Below, piece after piece: positions 53,829-62,763 of a DNA stretch of 64,000 bases. Numbering within the stretch: the stretch's first letter is position 1; each line of letters begins with the position of its first letter. The translations under genes and the position numbers were made by a program. This stretch comes from KBS50 sp042666615 (GTDB lineage: Bacteria > Actinomycetota > Actinomycetes > Mycobacteriales > Micromonosporaceae). The stretch lies in assembly GCF_042666615.1 (NCBI RefSeq), contig NZ_JBHTDD010000011.1:129516-193515 (forward strand). Direction: 5' to 3'. Below the pieces are notes generated by a model, which searched no databases, had not been told where the DNA came from, and saw only the letters and a list, made by a program, of their open reading frames with translations.

Positions 53829-55517
53829 TCACCCGACGCTGCTGGGCTCGCCGGCGCCGCTCTCGTTGCCGTCGCGATCCAGGGCCGTCACGCAGAACGT
53901 GTACCGGCGACCGGCGGCGGTCGGGTCCGTCCAGCGCTGGACCGGATCAGTCGTCGCGCGCACGGTGGCGACCAGCACCGGATCGCCGGCGGGGCTGCCG
54001 CCCGGAAGAAGCTCGCCGGCCGGGCCGCGGCCAGGGCGATCGCCGCTCGGATCGCCTGCGGCCTCGTCGACCCGGTAGACGGCGTACCCGGTCGGGGCCC
54101 GACCGGCGGGCGCGCGCCACTCCAGCCGTACCTGGTCGCCGGCCCGGGCGGCCGTGGTGTCGGACGGCGCACCGGGTGGCGCGGCCCGCAGCCGGGACGC
54201 GGTCGGCACCAGCGCCGGGGTGGCGTAGTGGGCGTCCCGGTACCGGGCCACCGCGCCCAGCCGGTCGGCGCGTACCTGTTTGGCGCTGTAGTGGACGCTG
54301 CCGTCGACGTTGAAGCGGGAATTGAGGGCGAGCTGACGGTCCAACTCGGCCGGGTCGCTCCACGCGCCCCGCTCGCCGACCCGGTAGTCCGCCTGCCCGA
54401 TGTACAGGTGCACCCCCGTGCCCTCGACGGTCTTCGCCCACCACGGCAACAGTGTGGCGTAGTCGGCCTTGGCGAAACCGATGTGCCAGTAGAGCTGCGG
54501 CACGATGTAGTCCACCCACCGTTCCCGTACCCACTTGCGGGTGTCGGCGTAGATGGCGTCGTAGCTCTGCAGGCCGCTGGTGGCCGACCCGGACGGGTCG
54601 GTGGTGCTGTTGCGCCAGATGCCGAACGGGCTGATGCCGAAGCGCACCCACGGCTTGGTCGCCCTGATCCGTTCGGACATCTCCCGCACGAAGGTGTCGA
54701 CGTTGTTCCGTCGCCACTGGGCCCTGTCGATGCCGTTGCCGTGTCGGGCGTACGAGGTCGCGTCGGGGAAGTCGGCACCGGCCGGGTACGGGTAGAAGAA
54801 GTCGTCGAAGTGCACCCCGTCGACGTCGTACCGGCGCACCGCGTCGAGGATCGAGTCCTCGACGAACCGGCGCGCCTCCGGGATGCCGGGGTCGTAGTAG
54901 AGCCGGGCGGACTTCGCCTTCGGCGGGTGGGTGACCGCCCAGTCCCGGTGCGTACGCAACGGATGGTCGGGGGCGAGCTTCGCGATGTCGGCGCCGGCCC
55001 CGCCGACGGTGGCGGGCTGGCTCGCCCGGTACGGGTTGAACCAGGCGTGGAACTCGAGGTTGCGGGCGTGGGTTTCGGCGACCATCCAGGCCAGCGGATC
55101 CCATCCCGGGTCACGCCCGTCGCGCCGCCCGGTCAGCCACTCGGACCACGGCGCGTACTCCGATGGCCACAAGGCGTCGCCGCTGGGCCGCACATGCACG
55201 AACACCGCGTTGTGCCGCTGCCGCTGGGCGAGGTCGAGCCAGCCGAGATACTCGGCCTTGACCTGATCGACCGGCAGACCGGGCCGGCTCGGCCAGTCGA
55301 TGTTGTTGACCGTCGTGAGCCACATGCCGCGAAGCTGCCGGGGCGCGGCGATCGGCCGTCCGGCGCAGGTGGGGGAGCCCGCGGCCGCGCCGCCGCCGCC
55401 GGATCCCGGCCGTGGCCCGTCCTCCGGGGCGCCGAGTCGCAGCAGTGCGACGCCCGTCGGCACGGTCACCACCACGATCAGTGCGATCACGAGCCCGAAC
55501 AGCAGCCGACGATTCAC
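53829..55517 (-). CDS. GHL10/DUF187-type glycoside hydrolase with fibronectin-like C-terminus
   Basis: The protein (562 residues from GTG 55517) has an N-terminal membrane anchor (LLFGLVIALIVVVTVPTGVA), then a TIM-barrel GHL10 domain: RGMWLTTVNNIDWPS, VFVHVRPSGDALWPSEYAPW, DVDGVHFDDFFYPYP, RFGISPFGIWRN. The C-terminal ~100 residues form an Fn3-like unit (YAVYRVDEAAG). Bacterial members of this group cut modified peptidoglycan or other glycans. It is divergent from pdxY with 51 bp between starts. Confidence 0.85.
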   Translation of the reverse strand: MNRRLLFGLVIALIVVVTVPTGVALLRLGAPEDGPRPGSGGGGAAAGSPTCAGRPIAAPRQLRGMWLTTVNNIDWPSRPGLPVDQVKAEYLGWLDLAQRQRHNAVFVHVRPSGDALWPSEYAPWSEWLTGRRDGRDPGWDPLAWMVAETHARNLEFHAWFNPYRASQPATVGGAGADIAKLAPDHPLRTHRDWAVTHPPKAKSARLYYDPGIPEARRFVEDSILDAVRRYDVDGVHFDDFFYPYPAGADFPDATSYARHGNGIDRAQWRRNNVDTFVREMSERIRATKPWVRFGISPFGIWRNSTTDPSGSATSGLQSYDAIYADTRKWVRERWVDYIVPQLYWHIGFAKADYATLLPWWAKTVEGTGVHLYIGQADYRVGERGAWSDPAELDRQLALNSRFNVDGSVHYSAKQVRADRLGAVARYRDAHYATPALVPTASRLRAAPPGAPSDTTAARAGDQVRLEWRAPAGRAPTGYAVYRVDEAAGDPSGDRPGRGPAGELLPGGSPAGDPVLVATVRATTDPVQRWTDPTAAGRRYTFCVTALDRDGNESGAGEPSSVG

Positions 55518-55568
55518 CCGCGCGAGGTTACCGTGTCGCCCTGTGTCGGGAGGTGCCACCATGGGCCC

Positions 55569-56420
55569 GTGAAGATCCTGTCGATCCAGTCCTCGGTCGC
55601 CTACGGTCACGTCGGGAACTCCGCCGCCGTCTTCCCACTCCAGCGGCTGGGGCACGAGGTCTGGCCGGTGCTGACGGTGCATTTCTCCAACCACACCGGG
55701 TACGGCGCCTGGCGCGGTCCGCTGCTGAGCCCGAACGACGTCACCGAGGTGATCGCGGGCATCGAGGACCGTGGCGTCCTGGGCGAGGTCGACGCGGTGC
55801 TCTCGGGCTATCAGGGCGACCCCGCGATGGGGGCGGTGATCCTCGGCGCGGTGGAGAAGGTGAAGGCGGCCAACCCGGCGGCCGTCTACTGCTGCGATCC
55901 CGTGATGGGCGACCGGGGTCGCGGCATGTTCGTCAAGCCGGGCATCCCCGAGTACCTGCGCGACCAGGTGGTGCCGCGCGCCGACATCGTCACGCCGAAC
56001 CACTTCGAGCTGGACTTCCTCTCCGGCCGGACGACGACGTCGCTGCCCGAGCTGCTGGCGGCCGTCGACGTCGTACGCGACCTGGGACCGCGGCACGTGC
56101 TGGTGACCAGTGTGCTGCACAGTGGTGTTCCGGAGGACTCACTGGAGGTTGTCGCCGTGTCCGACGAGGGCGCTTGGGCGGTCACCACGCCGTTGCTGCC
56201 GATCAGCCCGAACGGCGGCGGCGACGTCACAGCCGCGCTGTATCTGGCGCACCTGGCGACCACCGGCTCGCCGGAGACCGCCCTGGAGCGCACCACCTCA
56301 GCGATCTTCGCCGTCTTCGAGGCGACCGTCGCGGCCGGCACCCGGGAACTCCAATTGATCGCCGCGCAGGCTGCGATCGCCGACCCGACCTCGAGTTTCT
56401 CCGCCCGGCGGTTGCGCTGA
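55569..56420 (+). CDS. pdxY: Pyridoxal kinase
   Basis: The 283-residue ribokinase-fold enzyme phosphorylates pyridoxal. LSIQSSVAYGHVGNSAAVFP, DAVLSGYQGDPA, CDPVMGDRGRGMFV, TPNHFELDFLSG and NGGGDVTAALYL (anion hole, catalytic Asp) are visible. GTG 55569 starts it; a much longer upstream frame is antisense to the hydrolase and not real. Confidence 0.95.
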   Translation: MKILSIQSSVAYGHVGNSAAVFPLQRLGHEVWPVLTVHFSNHTGYGAWRGPLLSPNDVTEVIAGIEDRGVLGEVDAVLSGYQGDPAMGAVILGAVEKVKAANPAAVYCCDPVMGDRGRGMFVKPGIPEYLRDQVVPRADIVTPNHFELDFLSGRTTTSLPELLAAVDVVRDLGPRHVLVTSVLHSGVPEDSLEVVAVSDEGAWAVTTPLLPISPNGGGDVTAALYLAHLATTGSPETALERTTSAIFAVFEATVAAGTRELQLIAAQAAIADPTSSFSARRLR

Positions 56421-56525
56421 CAGCGCCGGCCGGGCGGGGCGACGAGCAGTAGGTCGCCCCGACTTCGTCGGGCGGTAGTTGCCCGGGTGATGGGGTCCCT
56501 AGCGGCCGAGTCCGATACTTTATCG

Positions 56526-56537
56526 GTTAACATCAAT
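56526..56537 (+). promoter_or_regulatory. CAZyme upstream motif, copy 1
   Basis: GTTAACATCAAT differs from the motif at 62562-62573 (read in the direction of its gene) at one position. It lies about 120 bp before the rhamnogalacturonan lyase gene. Probable LacI-type operator half. Confidence 0.45.
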
Positions 56538-56654
56538 ATCTCGGGTGGCCGGTGTGGCATCTCGGTGACGGAGTCAGGGCAGCTCCCCACCTCTTGCCGA
56601 CCGACCCGGGCTCCTCCGGGTCGCGAGGTAAGCGTTTACCGATCGGAGAGACTC

Positions 56655-58895
56655 ATGCACTACGTGCCCAGACACATCGCCCTCCTCGCCGGCACCACCG
56701 CGACGATCCTCGCCGCCGGTGTTGTCACCGCGGTGGCCGCCACGGCGGACGCCGCCGGTTGCCGGGTCGACTACCAGGTCTCCAGCCAGTGGGGTGGCGG
56801 CTTCGGCGCCAACGTCACCGTCACCAACCTCGGCGACCCGGTCAACGGATGGACCCTCACCTGGTCCTACACCGCCGGACAACAGGTCACCTCGGCCTGG
56901 AACGCCACCGTCACCCAGTCCGGTGCCCAGGTGACCGCCCGCAACGCCGCCTGGAACGGCACGCTCGGCACCGGCGCCAGCACGTCGTTCGGCTTCAACG
57001 CCGGCTGGAATGACGCCAGCAACCCGCCTCCCGCGAGTTTCGCGCTCAACGGGACGACCTGCACCGGTGACACGACACCGACAAGCGAGCCACCCACCCC
57101 GACCCCGACGGTCACCTCACCGCCACCGAACGAACCGCCGCCGGCCGGCGCCAAGCAGGTGGAGGACCTGGACCGGGGCCTGGTCAGCGTCCGCTCCGGC
57201 AGCGGCAACCTGGTCTCCTGGAGGCTGCTCGGCACCGAGACGGCGGGAGTGGCGTTCAACGTCTACCGCGGCGGCACGAAGGTGAACGCCAACCCGATCA
57301 CCGGCGCCACCAACCTCCTCGACGCCGGGGCGGCGGCCGGCAGCACCTACACCGTCCGGGCGGTGGTCAACGGCGCCGAACAGCCGGCGTCGGCACCGGC
57401 CCTGCAACTCGGCAGTGGCTACCTCGACGTGCCGATCCAGCCACCGCCCGGCGGCAGCACCCCGAGTGGCGAGTCCTACAGCTATGCCGCCAACGATGCC
57501 AGCGTCGGTGACCTGGACGGCGACGGCCGCTACGAGATCGTGCTCAAGTGGGACCCGTCGAACAGCAAGGACAACTCGCAGTCCGGCCACACCGGCAACG
57601 TCTTCGTCGACGCGTACACCCTCACCGGCAGCCGGCTGTGGCGCGTCGACCTCGGCCGCAACATCCGCGCGGGCGCCCACTACACCCAGTTCCAGGTGTA
57701 CGACTACGACGGCGACGGAGACGCCGAGGTCGCCGTGAAGACCGCCGACGGCAGCCGATCCGGTACCGGCCAGGTCATCGGCAACGCGTCGGCGGACCAC
57801 CGCAACTCCAGCGGGTACGTCCTGTCCGGCCCCGAGTTCCTCACCATGTTCGACGGTCGCACCGGCGCGGCCCTGTCCACAGTCAACTACGACCCGCCGC
57901 GCGGCACCGTGTCGTCCTGGGGCGACTCGTACGGCAACCGGGTCGACCGGTTCCTCGCCGGCACCGCGTACCTGGACGGGCAGCGGCCGTCGCTGATCAT
58001 GGCGCGCGGCTACTACACCCGGGCGGTCATCGCGGCCTGGGACTTCCGCAACGGCACCCTTACCAAGCGGTGGACGTTCGACTCCAACGCCTCGGGCAAC
58101 GAAGCCGCCGCCGGCCAGGGCAACCACAGCCTGTCGGTCGCCGACGTCGACAACGACGGCCGGCAGGAGATCGTGTACGGTGCGGCCACCATCGACGACA
58201 ACGGCCGGCTGCTCTACTCGACCGGCCTGGGGCACGGCGACGCGCTGCACGTCGGTGACCTGGACCCCGGCCGGGCCGGACTGGAGGTCTTCAAGGTCGA
58301 CGAGGACGCGAGCAAGCCCAGTTCGTGGTTCGCCGACGCCCGTACCGGGCAGATTCTGTGGCAGACGGCACCCGGCGGGGACAACGGCCGCGGTGTCTCC
58401 GCCGACATCTGGGCCGGCAGTCCCGGCGCCGAGTCGTGGTCGGCCGCCGTTTCCGGCCTCGCCAACACCCGGGGTCAGAACGTCGGCCGCAAGCCCTCCT
58501 CGACGAACTTCCTCGCCTGGTGGGACGGCGACCCGGTGCGCGAACTGCTCGACCGCACCCAGATCGACAAGTACGGCACTGGCGGCGAGACCCGCCTGCT
58601 CACCGGCAGCGGGGTCACCTCGATCAACGGGACGAAGGCCACCCCGTCGCTGTCGGCCGACCTGTTCGGCGACTGGCGGGAGGAGGTCGTCTGGCCCACC
58701 ACCGACAGCCGGGCGTTGCGGATCTACAGCACCCCGACGCCGACCAGCACCCGGATCCACACGCTGATGCACGACGCGCAGTACCGGGTCGCCGTCGCCT
58801 GGCAGAACACCGCCTACAACCAGCCGCCGCACCCGAGCTTCTTCATCGGCGACGGCATGGGGACGGAGCCCACGCCGAACATCTACCTCCGCTGA
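56655..58895 (+). CDS. Secreted rhamnogalacturonan lyase (PL11) with N-terminal CBM2
   Basis: A signal peptide (LLAGTTATILAAGVVTAVAA) leads to a CBM2 cellulose-binding domain (residues ~35-140: QVSSQWGGGFGANVTVTNLG), a Thr/Pro linker (PPTPTPTVTSPPPNEPPP) and a PL11 lyase of about 580 residues with VGDLDGDGRYEIVLKWDPSN, QVYDYDGDGDAEVAVK and VADVDNDGRQEIVYG as Ca2+ loops of the beta-propeller. It cleaves the rhamnogalacturonan-I backbone of pectin. ATG 56655 follows GGAGAG. Confidence 0.92.
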   Translation: MHYVPRHIALLAGTTATILAAGVVTAVAATADAAGCRVDYQVSSQWGGGFGANVTVTNLGDPVNGWTLTWSYTAGQQVTSAWNATVTQSGAQVTARNAAWNGTLGTGASTSFGFNAGWNDASNPPPASFALNGTTCTGDTTPTSEPPTPTPTVTSPPPNEPPPAGAKQVEDLDRGLVSVRSGSGNLVSWRLLGTETAGVAFNVYRGGTKVNANPITGATNLLDAGAAAGSTYTVRAVVNGAEQPASAPALQLGSGYLDVPIQPPPGGSTPSGESYSYAANDASVGDLDGDGRYEIVLKWDPSNSKDNSQSGHTGNVFVDAYTLTGSRLWRVDLGRNIRAGAHYTQFQVYDYDGDGDAEVAVKTADGSRSGTGQVIGNASADHRNSSGYVLSGPEFLTMFDGRTGAALSTVNYDPPRGTVSSWGDSYGNRVDRFLAGTAYLDGQRPSLIMARGYYTRAVIAAWDFRNGTLTKRWTFDSNASGNEAAAGQGNHSLSVADVDNDGRQEIVYGAATIDDNGRLLYSTGLGHGDALHVGDLDPGRAGLEVFKVDEDASKPSSWFADARTGQILWQTAPGGDNGRGVSADIWAGSPGAESWSAAVSGLANTRGQNVGRKPSSTNFLAWWDGDPVRELLDRTQIDKYGTGGETRLLTGSGVTSINGTKATPSLSADLFGDWREEVVWPTTDSRALRIYSTPTPTSTRIHTLMHDAQYRVAVAWQNTAYNQPPHPSFFIGDGMGTEPTPNIYLR

Positions 58896-59010
58896 CCGGG
58901 GTCGGGACCTTGGTCCCGACGGGTGGGTTGTTTCGGCCCGGGTGCCGGACGGGGTGGTAGCGCGACGCTGATGGTGTCAGAGAGAAGGACATCAAGTCCC
59001 GGAGGCAACG

Positions 59011-59601
59011 ATGACCACCAACACCACCCCCGGCAAGGCGGCGCACGGCTTGGAGTACGCCGCGTCTCCCGGTCACCTGCTCACCACCACGGCCGCGCGG
59101 GCGTTGGCGGTGTTGCGGATCGCGACCGGCTTCGTGTTCCTGTGGGCGTTCCTGGACAAGCTGTTCGGTCTGGGCTACGCCACCCCGGCGGCGCGGGCCT
59201 GGATCAACGGAGGCTCGCCGACAAAGGGTTTCCTGTCGCACGTGGCGGTGGGACCGTTCCAGTCGATGGCACACGGCATCGCCGGTGCCTGGTGGGCAGA
59301 TCTGCTGTTCATGGCCGGACTGGCCGGCGTCGGCGTCGCCCTGATCCTGGGGATCGGGCTGCGGGTGGCGGCCGGATCGGGTGCCCTGATGATGGTGTTG
59401 ATGTGGCTGGCCGAGTTTCCCCTCGCCCGGTTCACCGAGGCCGGTGAGCCGTCTGGATCGACCAACCCGCTTGTCGACTACCACATCCTGTACGCGGTGG
59501 TGCTTGTCGTGCTGGCCACGGCGTACGCCGGCCAGACCTGGGGTCTCGGGCGGGTCTGGGCGAGGCTGCCCTTCGTGCAGAAGAACCGGTGGATGCTCTG
59601 A
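59011..59601 (+). CDS. DoxX-family membrane protein
   Basis: The 196-residue protein has four helices and the DoxX start VLRIATGFVFLWAFLDKLFG, then INGGSPTKGFLS. DoxX-like proteins take part in quinone/thiol redox systems in actinobacteria. ATG 59011, preceded by GGAGG, is clear. Confidence 0.85.
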   Translation: MTTNTTPGKAAHGLEYAASPGHLLTTTAARALAVLRIATGFVFLWAFLDKLFGLGYATPAARAWINGGSPTKGFLSHVAVGPFQSMAHGIAGAWWADLLFMAGLAGVGVALILGIGLRVAAGSGALMMVLMWLAEFPLARFTEAGEPSGSTNPLVDYHILYAVVLVVLATAYAGQTWGLGRVWARLPFVQKNRWML

Positions 59602-59614
59602 CCGGTCTCCGGGA

Positions 59615-59655
59615 ACGGCGGTGCCGGGTCGCGCCACGCGGCCCGGCACCGCCGT
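59615..59655 (+). terminator. Terminator after the DoxX gene
   Basis: A 19-bp stem with one mismatch (left arm ACGGCGGTGCCGGGTCGCG) and a 3-base loop, 13 bp after the stop. Confidence 0.8.
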
Positions 59656-59684
59656 GCGTTACGGTGCGTCGTTAGGCTCCGGGC

Positions 59685-60101
59685 ATGGACGATCCGTTCC
59701 GGGTACGCGTCACCGTCCGCGGCTACGAGCTCGACACCCAGGGCCACCTGAACCAGGCCGTCTATCTCCAGTACGCCGAACATGCCAGGTGGGAGTTCCT
59801 GCGTGCCGCCGGCATCACCCAGGATCGGCTGCTCGCCTCGGGGGTCGGCCCGGTCGCCCTGGAGGTCACCGTGCGGTATCTGAGCGAGCTGCGCGGCGGG
59901 GACGAGGTCGACGTTTCCTGCGAGTTCCACTGGGGTGCGGGCAAGACGTTCCGGATCGAGCAGGACTACCGCCGCCCGGACGGCGGGCAGGTGGCGACGC
60001 TGACCGGGGTGGCCGGGCTGCTCGACCTGTCCGCCCGGCGGCTGGTCACCGACCCGCGCGCCCGGTTCCGCGACCTGGCCACCGACCCCGGACGGTTCTG
60101 A
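59685..60101 (+). CDS. Acyl-CoA thioesterase (4HBT hot-dog fold)
   Basis: The 138-residue protein has VTVRGYELDTQGHLNQAVYL, with the catalytic Asp-Gly-H-N pattern as DTQGHLN, then EHARWEFLRAAGI, and YLSELRGGDEVDVSCEF. YbgC-like hot-dog thioesterase; substrate unknown. ATG 59685. Confidence 0.88.
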   Translation: MDDPFRVRVTVRGYELDTQGHLNQAVYLQYAEHARWEFLRAAGITQDRLLASGVGPVALEVTVRYLSELRGGDEVDVSCEFHWGAGKTFRIEQDYRRPDGGQVATLTGVAGLLDLSARRLVTDPRARFRDLATDPGRF

Positions 60102-60113
60102 CCGTTACGCCTT

Positions 60114-60190
60114 TGATCCACTCCGGTTGCGGGATGTCGGGGGATCGGCGTGACCGTGACCCCGCGACATCCCGCAACCCGAGTTGATCA
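60114..60190. repeat. Long palindromic intergenic element
   Basis: Two 26-bp arms (60114-60139 and 60165-60190) are inverted repeats with two mismatches; the common part is GGTTGCGGGATGTCG. A 25-bp loop separates them. It fills the gap between convergent genes and extends close to the next stop codon. It looks like a REP-type interspersed palindrome and would also terminate transcription from both sides. Confidence 0.8.
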
Positions 60191-60202
60191 GAGGGCGGCG
60201 GC

Positions 60203-62302
60203 TCAGAGTGTCGTGCAGACCGTGCCGTTCAGGCGGAACACCGAGGGCAGGACGTTCGGGCCGCTGTACGCGCCGACGAAGCCGGCGCTCGTGCTCCCTC
60301 CGTCGGCGGCGAGCCGGCCGTTGTCCGCCGTGCTGGTGACCTTGACGGCGGTGCCCGTCTGGGTCCAGGTGCCGTTCCAGCCGCTGCTGACCTGTTGCCA
60401 GGTGGTCGGCCAGGCGTAGGTGAGCGTCCAGCCGTCGATGGGATCCGGCCCGTTGTTGGTTATCTCGACCGTGCCGATGTAGCCGTTGCCCCAGTCCGAG
60501 GCGGTGCTGAACCGGACGCTACAGGTGCTCGTCGCGGGGCTGCCGGTGACGAAGCTGACCGGTGCCGAGGACCAGGAGGTCCGCCCGGCCAGGTCGCGGG
60601 CCAGCACGTTGACGGTGTACCGGGTGCCCGGGGTGAGGTTGTGCGCGGTGAACGACGAGCCGGTCGTCTCGCCGAGCTGCTCGCTGACCGCCCCGTTCTG
60701 CCGGTACACCTCGTACTTGACCGGACTTCCGGCGCTCGGCGGCGGCGGGGCCCAGGAGATGGTCGCGCTCCGGTCGGTGACGGCGCTGGCGGTCGGGAAG
60801 GCCGGCGCCGGGATCCGGTCACCGACCGCCCCGGCGGGCCGCACCACAAGCGTGGTCAGCGAGTACGCCGGCAGCGTCCGGCTGGTCGCGCTGCCGCTGG
60901 AGTCGGTGGCGATGCCGGTGGCGCCGTTGGTGAGGGAGTGCACGGTGGGCGCGGCGGCCGACGGGGCGAACCCGGCGTAGTCGATGGTGACCGGGTGCGC
61001 GTTGTCCGGGTCCTTGTTGACCAGCAGTACCGCGACGTCACCGTTGGCCCGGCGGGCCGCGTGCGCGGTGACCAGGGGCTCGTCGGTGCCGGCGCGGATG
61101 AACTGGTCGCCGGTGCGGGCGAACAGGCTCATCATCGTCAGCCCGTGGTACGGCGCGAACGGGGTGTTCAGCGGTGGTTCGCACACCGTCCCGTCCGAGG
61201 TGCAGGTGGCGCTGGAGAGCAGTCCGAAGTCGCCGTAGTCGGTGTGGCCGGCGACCTCGGAGACGGTGCCGATGCCGTTGTGCACGTTCCACCACTGGAC
61301 GGTGAAGACCCCGTTCTCCAGCAGGGAGCTGTAGGCGTCGGCCAGGAACAACGCGCCGGGCTGGGTGGTCTGGCCCTGCCCGACGTTCAGCTCGGTGAGG
61401 CTGATCCCGATGCGTCCGGGATTCTGCCCCGCGTACCGGGTGATCTGCTGCCGGAGCAGGTGGACGGCGTCGGGGATGTGGTTGGTCCGGGCGAGTGATT
61501 CGGCGGCGTCGCCGCCGGGGTACCAGTGCACGTCCACGAAGTCGATCTTCGGGCCGGCGATGCTCAGCACGGTCTGGTTCCACGGACCCGGGTCGGTGCC
61601 GGCGGTCAGGCCGTCCGGCCAGTTGCCCGGCATGGTGAGGACCGCGCCCACCTTGATCGTCGGGTCGACCGCCTTCATCGCGTCGGCGTACTCGACGACC
61701 AGGTTCGCGTACTGGGTGGCGCTCTTGTCCGGATGGTCGTCGGCCTCCCAGGCCGAACCGTAGTGACCGTTGCCGTAGTTCTCGTTCCCGACCGTCCAGT
61801 ACCGGGCGCCGTAGCCCTTGGTGACGTTGGCGTACCGCACCCAGGCGGCGGCCTCGGCGGGCGTGCCGGTGCCGTAGTTGGCGATGATCATCGGCTGCGC
61901 GCCCACCCGGCGGACCGCGGCCATGAAGGTGTCGAAGTCGGTGCCGGGGGCGACGTACCCGCCGGGCGCGCTGTGGTTCTCCCAGTGGTAGATGTCGGCG
62001 TACGACCCGCCGGGGTACCGCATCATCTGGACGCCGGCCGCCCGCAGCAGGTCGGACGTCTCGTCGGTGCCCAGGTTCGAGTCCCAGATGGCATGGTTCA
62101 CGCCCAGGGCGGTGTTCGGCATTCCGGCGAGGCCGGCCCTGGCGTTGACGGTCACGGTGACGGGGGCCGCCGCCGCCTGGACGCTCGGCGCGTTGGTGGC
62201 GGTGATCGTCCCGGCGGCGAGCAGCAGGACGGCCGCGAACGCGGTGTGACGGGCTGGGCGTGGGCGCGATCGGGGGGACGCGGGTCGGGTGGGACTCCTC
62301 AT
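60203..62302 (-). CDS. Secreted alpha-L-arabinofuranosidase-like glycosidase with Fn3 and CBM2
   Basis: The 699-residue protein has a signal peptide (HTAFAAVLLLAAGTITATNA), a clan GH-A TIM barrel (residues ~45-400) with MMRYPGGSYADIYHWENHS, YWTVGNENYGNGHYGSAWE (acid/base Glu) and GISLTELNVGQG (nucleophile Glu), a beta-sandwich, an Fn3 module (~545-630) and a C-terminal CBM2 (VRFSTASDWGNGYIGTVEIT). The barrel resembles GH51-type arabinofuranosidases, but a related GH-A family cannot be excluded. Start ATG 62302. Confidence 0.82.
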   Translation of the reverse strand: MRSPTRPASPRSRPRPARHTAFAAVLLLAAGTITATNAPSVQAAAAPVTVTVNARAGLAGMPNTALGVNHAIWDSNLGTDETSDLLRAAGVQMMRYPGGSYADIYHWENHSAPGGYVAPGTDFDTFMAAVRRVGAQPMIIANYGTGTPAEAAAWVRYANVTKGYGARYWTVGNENYGNGHYGSAWEADDHPDKSATQYANLVVEYADAMKAVDPTIKVGAVLTMPGNWPDGLTAGTDPGPWNQTVLSIAGPKIDFVDVHWYPGGDAAESLARTNHIPDAVHLLRQQITRYAGQNPGRIGISLTELNVGQGQTTQPGALFLADAYSSLLENGVFTVQWWNVHNGIGTVSEVAGHTDYGDFGLLSSATCTSDGTVCEPPLNTPFAPYHGLTMMSLFARTGDQFIRAGTDEPLVTAHAARRANGDVAVLLVNKDPDNAHPVTIDYAGFAPSAAAPTVHSLTNGATGIATDSSGSATSRTLPAYSLTTLVVRPAGAVGDRIPAPAFPTASAVTDRSATISWAPPPPSAGSPVKYEVYRQNGAVSEQLGETTGSSFTAHNLTPGTRYTVNVLARDLAGRTSWSSAPVSFVTGSPATSTCSVRFSTASDWGNGYIGTVEITNNGPDPIDGWTLTYAWPTTWQQVSSGWNGTWTQTGTAVKVTSTADNGRLAADGGSTSAGFVGAYSGPNVLPSVFRLNGTVCTTL

Positions 62303-62561
62303 GATCGGTTCCTTCGGATATTGAGAGACGCCCAGCCGGCACCGGCGCGGTGGTGCCAGACAGTCGGTGCGAGGCGATGGGGCGGGCTCAGTGGACGGAC
62401 GGAACTCCTGGCTCGTCGCCGTCCCCCGGATGGCCCTGTCGGCTGCCGGGGTGCCCTGTGACGGCGGTGTGCCTCTCGTGTGGCGTCCCATCGAAGAATC
62501 CCACAGCGATCTCGATGGACTCAAGAGCGGCCCGGTGAAGCAACCTAGCAAACTTGCGCGC

Positions 62562-62573
62562 ATCGATGTTAAC
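62562..62573 (-). promoter_or_regulatory. CAZyme upstream motif, copy 2
   Basis: Read on the minus strand GTTAACATCGAT matches the site upstream of the rhamnogalacturonan lyase in 11 of 12 positions. It lies 260 bp before the arabinofuranosidase-like gene. Confidence 0.45.
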
Positions 62574-62622
62574 GTTCTCAAAACAGGAGCCAGCTAGGTG
62601 ATGTCGGTTCAGGTTTAGGGCA

Positions 62623-62636
62623 TGTGATCGCTAACA
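62623..62636. promoter_or_regulatory. LacI/GntR-like operator before the xylanase gene
   Basis: TGTGATCGCTAACA is a near palindrome (complement TGTTAGCGATCACA) similar to actinobacterial sugar-regulator sites of the form TGTTAGCG-CTAACA. It lies 128 bp before the GH10 start. Confidence 0.45.
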
Positions 62637-62763
62637 GAACGCCGGCTGGGCGTGCCGGCGTTGATCGCTCCACGTCGGACGCCGAGTCGTCCACCCTCCC
62701 GCCGGACCGTGGTCGCGGTGCGTGACGCCGCCCCGGCCCCCGACCCCCGAAAGGCGCGCCGTC

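Larger units (their letters stand above)
62303..62763. other. Divergent regulatory region of two polysaccharide-degradation genes
   Basis: These 461 bp lie between two divergent CAZyme genes and contain the motifs at 62562-62573 and 62623-62636. No gene is evident. Confidence 0.6.

Noticed and set aside
53601..56420. 939-residue frame ending in pyridoxal kinase
   Set aside because: The first two thirds are antisense to the GHL10-type hydrolase and ectA; only the part from GTG 55569 has family motifs.
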